From NCBI GenBank assembly GCA_017512725.1, contig JAFWEW010000022.1:104575-168574 (forward strand): 64,000 bases of DNA. The letters run 5' to 3'. The position numbers and the translations under genes were made by a program. Under the pieces are notes generated by a model. That model made no database searches and was not told the origin of the DNA. It saw nothing but the letters and a program-made list of their open reading frames with translations. Positions 62,403 to 64,000 of this stretch are shown in pieces. This DNA is from Solobacterium sp. (GTDB taxonomy: Bacteria > Bacillota_I > Bacilli_A > Erysipelotrichales > Erysipelotrichaceae). Positions within the stretch are counted from its first letter, which is position 1. Every line of letters starts with the position of its first letter.

Positions 62403-63021
62403 AATCAACCCTCCATTTTTGTCATACATTACGGGATCAGAAATCGTCTGATTTCTGCAGTCCTATTATAAATAATGCTCAAATCATTATAAATGTAAAG
62501 TTTTGGTAACGGATGTACCGTACCCATCCGGATATTACGAACATGTTTGTGTCTGCTCAGGGTGTTTCTGCCCTGCCGGAACCCGTTTTTCTTCCTTCCC
62601 GCTGCCGAGAAAACCGATCCTGTGAAACAGAAATGGATATATGGCAGTCGGAAACAGAAACTTTATGAAGCTATAGAAGAACGATCCCGGCCAGATACCC
62701 AGATACTGCAGGCAAAACTATGGAACGTATGCATTTACCAGCGTATCCCGCAGCTGCTGGATCAGATAGAGTAAATCCGATGCCCATTTCATCATAGTTT
62801 TACCCCGATACCGAATACTATACTTCCTTCATGAAAAAGATCTTCAGCAAAGACCTCTTCGCATTCTTCTGTCATGCGTGCAAAGTGACGCTGGAAAATC
62901 GATGCAGAAAGATCTTATCAGAGTGTTACCAAGAAGAAGTTCTTTTTCATTGCCCACAATTCAGAGAGTCATACCTTCAATGAACCGCTTTTTTATGACT
63001 GTCCCATTTTACTGGGGCAGT
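62403..63021. other. Long intergenic stretch, probably remnants
   Basis: No gene is supported. An open frame at 62547-62774 has no start site or recognisable product. An ACTGCCCC/GGGGCAGT-like inverted repeat (62993-63022) ends the nucleotidyltransferase-like gene and resembles a weak terminator. The stretch looks like decayed DNA next to an insertion sequence. Confidence 0.5.
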
Positions 63022-63570
63022 TCATACACGCCTTTTTTGTTTTTTTCCAAGGTGCTGATAAATACGAACAAAGTCTTGTACATATTTATTTTCTTCCAAC
63101 ATGGCCAGTACTATCCCTCGTACAGCAACAATATCTTTTTGTGTCTTACCCTCGCTTCTTTCGCTATTTATCATTGCTTTTTGAATAACATATGCGGCAG
63201 GATTTGGAACAAGAATTAGATTACCGTTAGTAAAAACAACTGGTATTGTATTTGCGGCTGCTATATCCATGTATTTCAGGCATTCTGCATGAATGCCCAT
63301 CTCCGGCACGTTATATACTGACGAATAATCTCTGGTTAATGTGGTAAGGAATTCTACTTCAATATCATTCTTAAAGAACTTGGATTTCCCAGTTAATGGA
63401 TCCTCTTCATATGTAAAGCCTATTTCCTTCATTTCTTTCACGAATCCTTTACCGCTTTGCACTGGACGTCGGATCAAGAAGTCAGTATCAAGTGTTCTGA
63501 ACGATGAATAATATCGATCAAAGAGCCTTTGGTGAACTACCACACCCATGCGGTATGAGCCATGACTCAT
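63022..63570 (-). pseudogene. N-terminally truncated nucleotidyltransferase-like gene
   Basis: A 182-residue frame whose start 'MSHGSYRMGVVVHQRLFD' and 'RTLDTDFLIRRP' look like the middle of a nucleotidyltransferase-fold protein (GSU2403-like), with the DxD-type metal motif; the front part is missing. An in-frame TAG lies two codons before the ATG, and no ribosome binding site is present. The right end of an IS200/IS605 element starts a few tens of bases upstream, so the element probably broke the gene. Confidence 0.55.
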
Positions 63571-63712
63571 ATCCTATGGATGATGGCTTCTGGGTGTTTC
63601 GGCAACTTGCGTCTTTCGATCCGTTATATACGGATTGCTTACTTCACTTCAGGGACGGACACACGCCCTCTATCCATTGCTGGATTACATTTTCCCCGAA
63701 ACCGTTCGGTTA
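63571..63712 (-). ncRNA. Candidate omega RNA 3' part and right end of an IS200/IS605 element
   Basis: Behind the tnpB stop (63710) the minus strand holds structured sequence and a hairpin ATCCGT-TATAT-ACGGAT (63619-63635), typical of the right end. The omega RNA of TnpB normally overlaps the gene's 3' end and reaches to the right end, with the guide being the first flanking bases. The exact boundary is not determined. Confidence 0.5.
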
Positions 63713-64000
63713 TCCTCTGCAGGGATGCAGATCACGGAACCGTACGGTTTTCACTTTATGAAGGAACCCATAATCTTCGATCCCTTCAAAGGCATTCGGT
63801 ACTGCCTTGCGGATGATGTTTACACTGCCGTTTACATCCGCTGAAAACACTGTACCGTCTTTTGATCGGTACAGCCCTCTCCTGATTCTTCTCCCGCTGA
63901 ATGAATATTCTGTTTTGGCTCCAAATACAGGTATTTCATCATGATCCAGAAAGCTTGCCTGGCTGGTGTAGGATTCTTCCTGCTCGATCACTTCAATTCC
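63710..64000 (-). CDS. tnpB: TnpB (IS605 OrfB-type) C-terminus, cut by the window edge
   Basis: The last 97 or so residues of a TnpB RNA-guided nuclease: 'GIEVIEQEESYTSQASFLD', 'FSGRRIRRGLYRSKDGTVF' and the RuvC-III aspartate in 'SADVNGSVNIIRKA'. The N-terminus lies beyond 64000. The C-terminal zinc ribbon (CxxC pairs) seen in many TnpB proteins is absent here, as in some subfamilies. No tnpA is visible within the window. Confidence 0.9.
   Translation of the reverse strand, partial: GIEVIEQEESYTSQASFLDHDEIPVFGAKTEYSFSGRRIRRGLYRSKDGTVFSADVNGSVNIIRKAVPNAFEGIEDYGFLHKVKTVRFRDLHPCRG

Noticed and set aside
62547..62774. Possible 75-residue gene
   Set aside because: No ribosome binding site, no recognisable domain, and the first third reads like random sequence.

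Overview
The window looks like a chromosomal segment of a moderate-GC, low-GC-type Gram-positive (Bacillota), most likely a host-associated Erysipelotrichia-like organism. The reasons are a T-box leader, a tetrahydrofolate riboswitch in front of an ECF folate transporter gene, strong GGAGG ribosome binding sites, many lipoproteins, a split GMP synthase, and genes such as the TrhP-type U32 pair. I cannot name a genus from the sequence alone.

Layout. 1-220: the tail of a minus-strand T-box leader for a gene beyond the left edge. 220-7460: a mostly minus-strand run with a tyrosine phosphatase, an S51-like protein, acylphosphatase, a secreted DUF4091 protein, two SpoU/TrmH RNA methyltransferases and two U32 proteins. 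7500-8256: THF riboswitch and folT. 8249-25394: CapA-like and LRR proteins, a PLPHP/aminotransferase/phospholipase-like operon, metallophosphoesterase, exonuclease/ArsR operon, tgt, an alanine symporter, a thioredoxin-like lipoprotein, a tannase-like lipoprotein, YciI and HD proteins.

25583-34103: an 8.4-kb integrated element in a tRNA-Lys(CTT) gene. A 50-bp direct repeat copies the tRNA 3' end on the far side, and TTGTTGTCAAA arm-type repeats lie inside both ends. Inside are an XRE repressor, an excisionase-like gene, an integrase truncated and fused in frame to foreign sequence, a small holin-like toxin candidate, a serine recombinase, an ACGX-type RiPP cassette (Cys-repeat precursor, radical SAM/SPASM maturase, MDR oxidoreductase, divergent HxlR regulator), an SDR gene remnant and a RelB/RelE pair whose toxin is out of frame. 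The element looks unable to excise with its own integrase.

34342-53833: signalling and housekeeping genes (GGDEF protein, MFS, hybrid histidine kinase, TetR-controlled hydrolase with a perfect operator, TPR proteins, a double-glycine-leader small protein, standalone GMP synthase ATP-PPase, YfbR-like HD, a frameshifted DUF5688 gene, Na/Ca exchanger, VanX-like dipeptidase, SpoIIE phosphatase). 54026-61664: a complete four-gene Wadjet (JetD-A-B-C) anti-plasmid operon. 61848-64000: a lipoprotein, a truncated nucleotidyltransferase-like gene, and the 3' end of an IS200/IS605-type tnpB whose right end abuts that broken gene.

The best candidates for unusual biology are the ACGX cassette on the tRNA element, the Wadjet operon, the double-glycine-leader protein, the repeated hairpin modules behind both copies of the tRNA 3' end, and a set of genes that appear to be leaderless.
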